From the NCBI GenBank assembly GCA_028284445.1, contig JANQRS010000011.1:378321-442320 (forward strand): a DNA stretch of 64,000 nt, given 5' to 3'. Below the pieces are notes generated by a model that saw nothing but the letters and a program-made list of their open reading frames with translations, ran no database searches and was not told the DNA's origin. Made by a program: the position numbers and the translations under genes. This document shows, in pieces, positions 63,806 through 64,000 of this stretch (its first letter is position 1; each line of letters begins with the position of its first letter). This DNA comes from Calditrichia bacterium. GTDB lineage: Bacteria; Calditrichota; Calditrichia; RBG-13-44-9; J075.

Positions 63806-63877
63806 GGCACATAACAACGCTTCTCTCCATATGGAGGAGAAACCGATTTTACCAGAGAACAACAAAGGAGCAAACAC

Positions 63878-64000
63878 ATGTCAAATTTTATCGACGAATT
63901 GATGGGATCGATTGGTGGCGAGGTTTCAAAGGGAATGGCATCGCAACTTGGCTTGAATGCCAACGACGTATCCAAAATGATCCCGGCGGTTGCACCGTTG
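63878..64000 (+). CDS. DUF937 (YidB-like) protein, 3' partial
   Basis: The 41 visible codons start at ATG 63878 with AAGGAG seven bases upstream and run off the window. The segment MASQLGLNANDVSKMIPAVAPL matches the start of the DUF937 helical domain. The family is of unknown function. Its close spacing after the Kbp-like gene's terminator suggests a separate transcript. Confidence 0.75.
   Translation, partial: MSNFIDELMGSIGGEVSKGMASQLGLNANDVSKMIPAVAPL

Overview
The window looks like chromosomal DNA of a free-living Gram-negative bacterium with a glycan-degrading lifestyle. Evidence for an outer membrane and active export includes many lipoprotein signals, a predicted beta-barrel protein, Sec and Tat signals, and a multihaem cytochrome. 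PSD1/PSCyt and DUF1501 proteins (common in Planctomycetes and FCB-type bacteria), a YtxJ-type bacillithiol protein and tandem heptamer repeats suggest a marine or sediment member of the FCB group, perhaps near Calditrichota/KSB1. That placement is inference; there is no rRNA here. GC content looks close to 50%, except for an AT-rich patch near 55.9-56.5 kb. I saw no prophage, insertion sequence, CRISPR array or rRNA.

Layout. 0-1.9 kb: the end of a Tm-1/UPF0261 gene and a VapBC-type toxin-antitoxin pair. 1.9-4.4 kb: two lipoproteins on the minus strand (a propeller protein and a protein with two RskA-like domains). 4.7-8.6 kb: a LysR regulator divergent from three oxidoreductases, with overlapping promoters and a palindrome between them. 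8.6-13.4 kb: a giant membrane-anchored TPR protein. 13.8 kb: tRNA-Lys with its own promoter and terminator, followed by repeat-rich DNA. 14.3-19.2 kb: an outer-membrane beta-barrel candidate and a five-haem cytochrome fused to TPRs. 19.4-20.3 kb: an aldo/keto reductase, followed by 13 perfect heptamer repeats.

20.4-44.6 kb is the core of interest. One operon encodes a GHL10-type glycosidase lipoprotein, a GH2 beta-galactosidase and an AraC regulator. A second encodes a PSCyt1-PSCyt2-PSD1 lipoprotein, two DUF1501 paralogues, a Tat-exported propeller protein, a signal-less chitobiase-C/discoidin protein, and a membrane cytochrome-LRR-discoidin fusion. Next come a GH20 hexosaminidase, a Tat-exported GH109-like Gfo/Idh protein, a ROK regulator, a sodium:solute symporter and an ABC exporter. 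Three proteins here share the same C-terminal discoidin-like module. A fossil fragment of a second propeller gene lies between the DUF1501 copies. The GH20 and symporter genes have near-identical promoter-like motifs.

44.6-55.9 kb: a GNAT acetyltransferase, a xylFGH pentose importer preceded by an exported protein of unknown function, then a PpiC lipoprotein translationally coupled to a GH38 alpha-mannosidase, a DUF2203 protein and an alpha/beta hydrolase. 55.9-64 kb: a VOC gene and a truncated VOC gene in AT-rich DNA, a secreted hydrolase, a membrane AraC regulator, a YtxJ-like protein, a C39-like peptidase, a YyaL/DUF255 protein, and small DUF4332, BON-LysM and DUF937 genes.

Working model (inference): exported GH20 and GH109-like enzymes plus the cytochrome/DUF1501 machinery process amino-sugar-rich glycans, possibly glycoprotein N-glycans, outside the cytoplasm. 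Released sugars enter by the symporter or XylFGH, and cytosolic beta-galactosidase and alpha-mannosidase finish the job. No SusC/SusD pair is present, so this is not a classical Bacteroidetes polysaccharide-utilisation locus.
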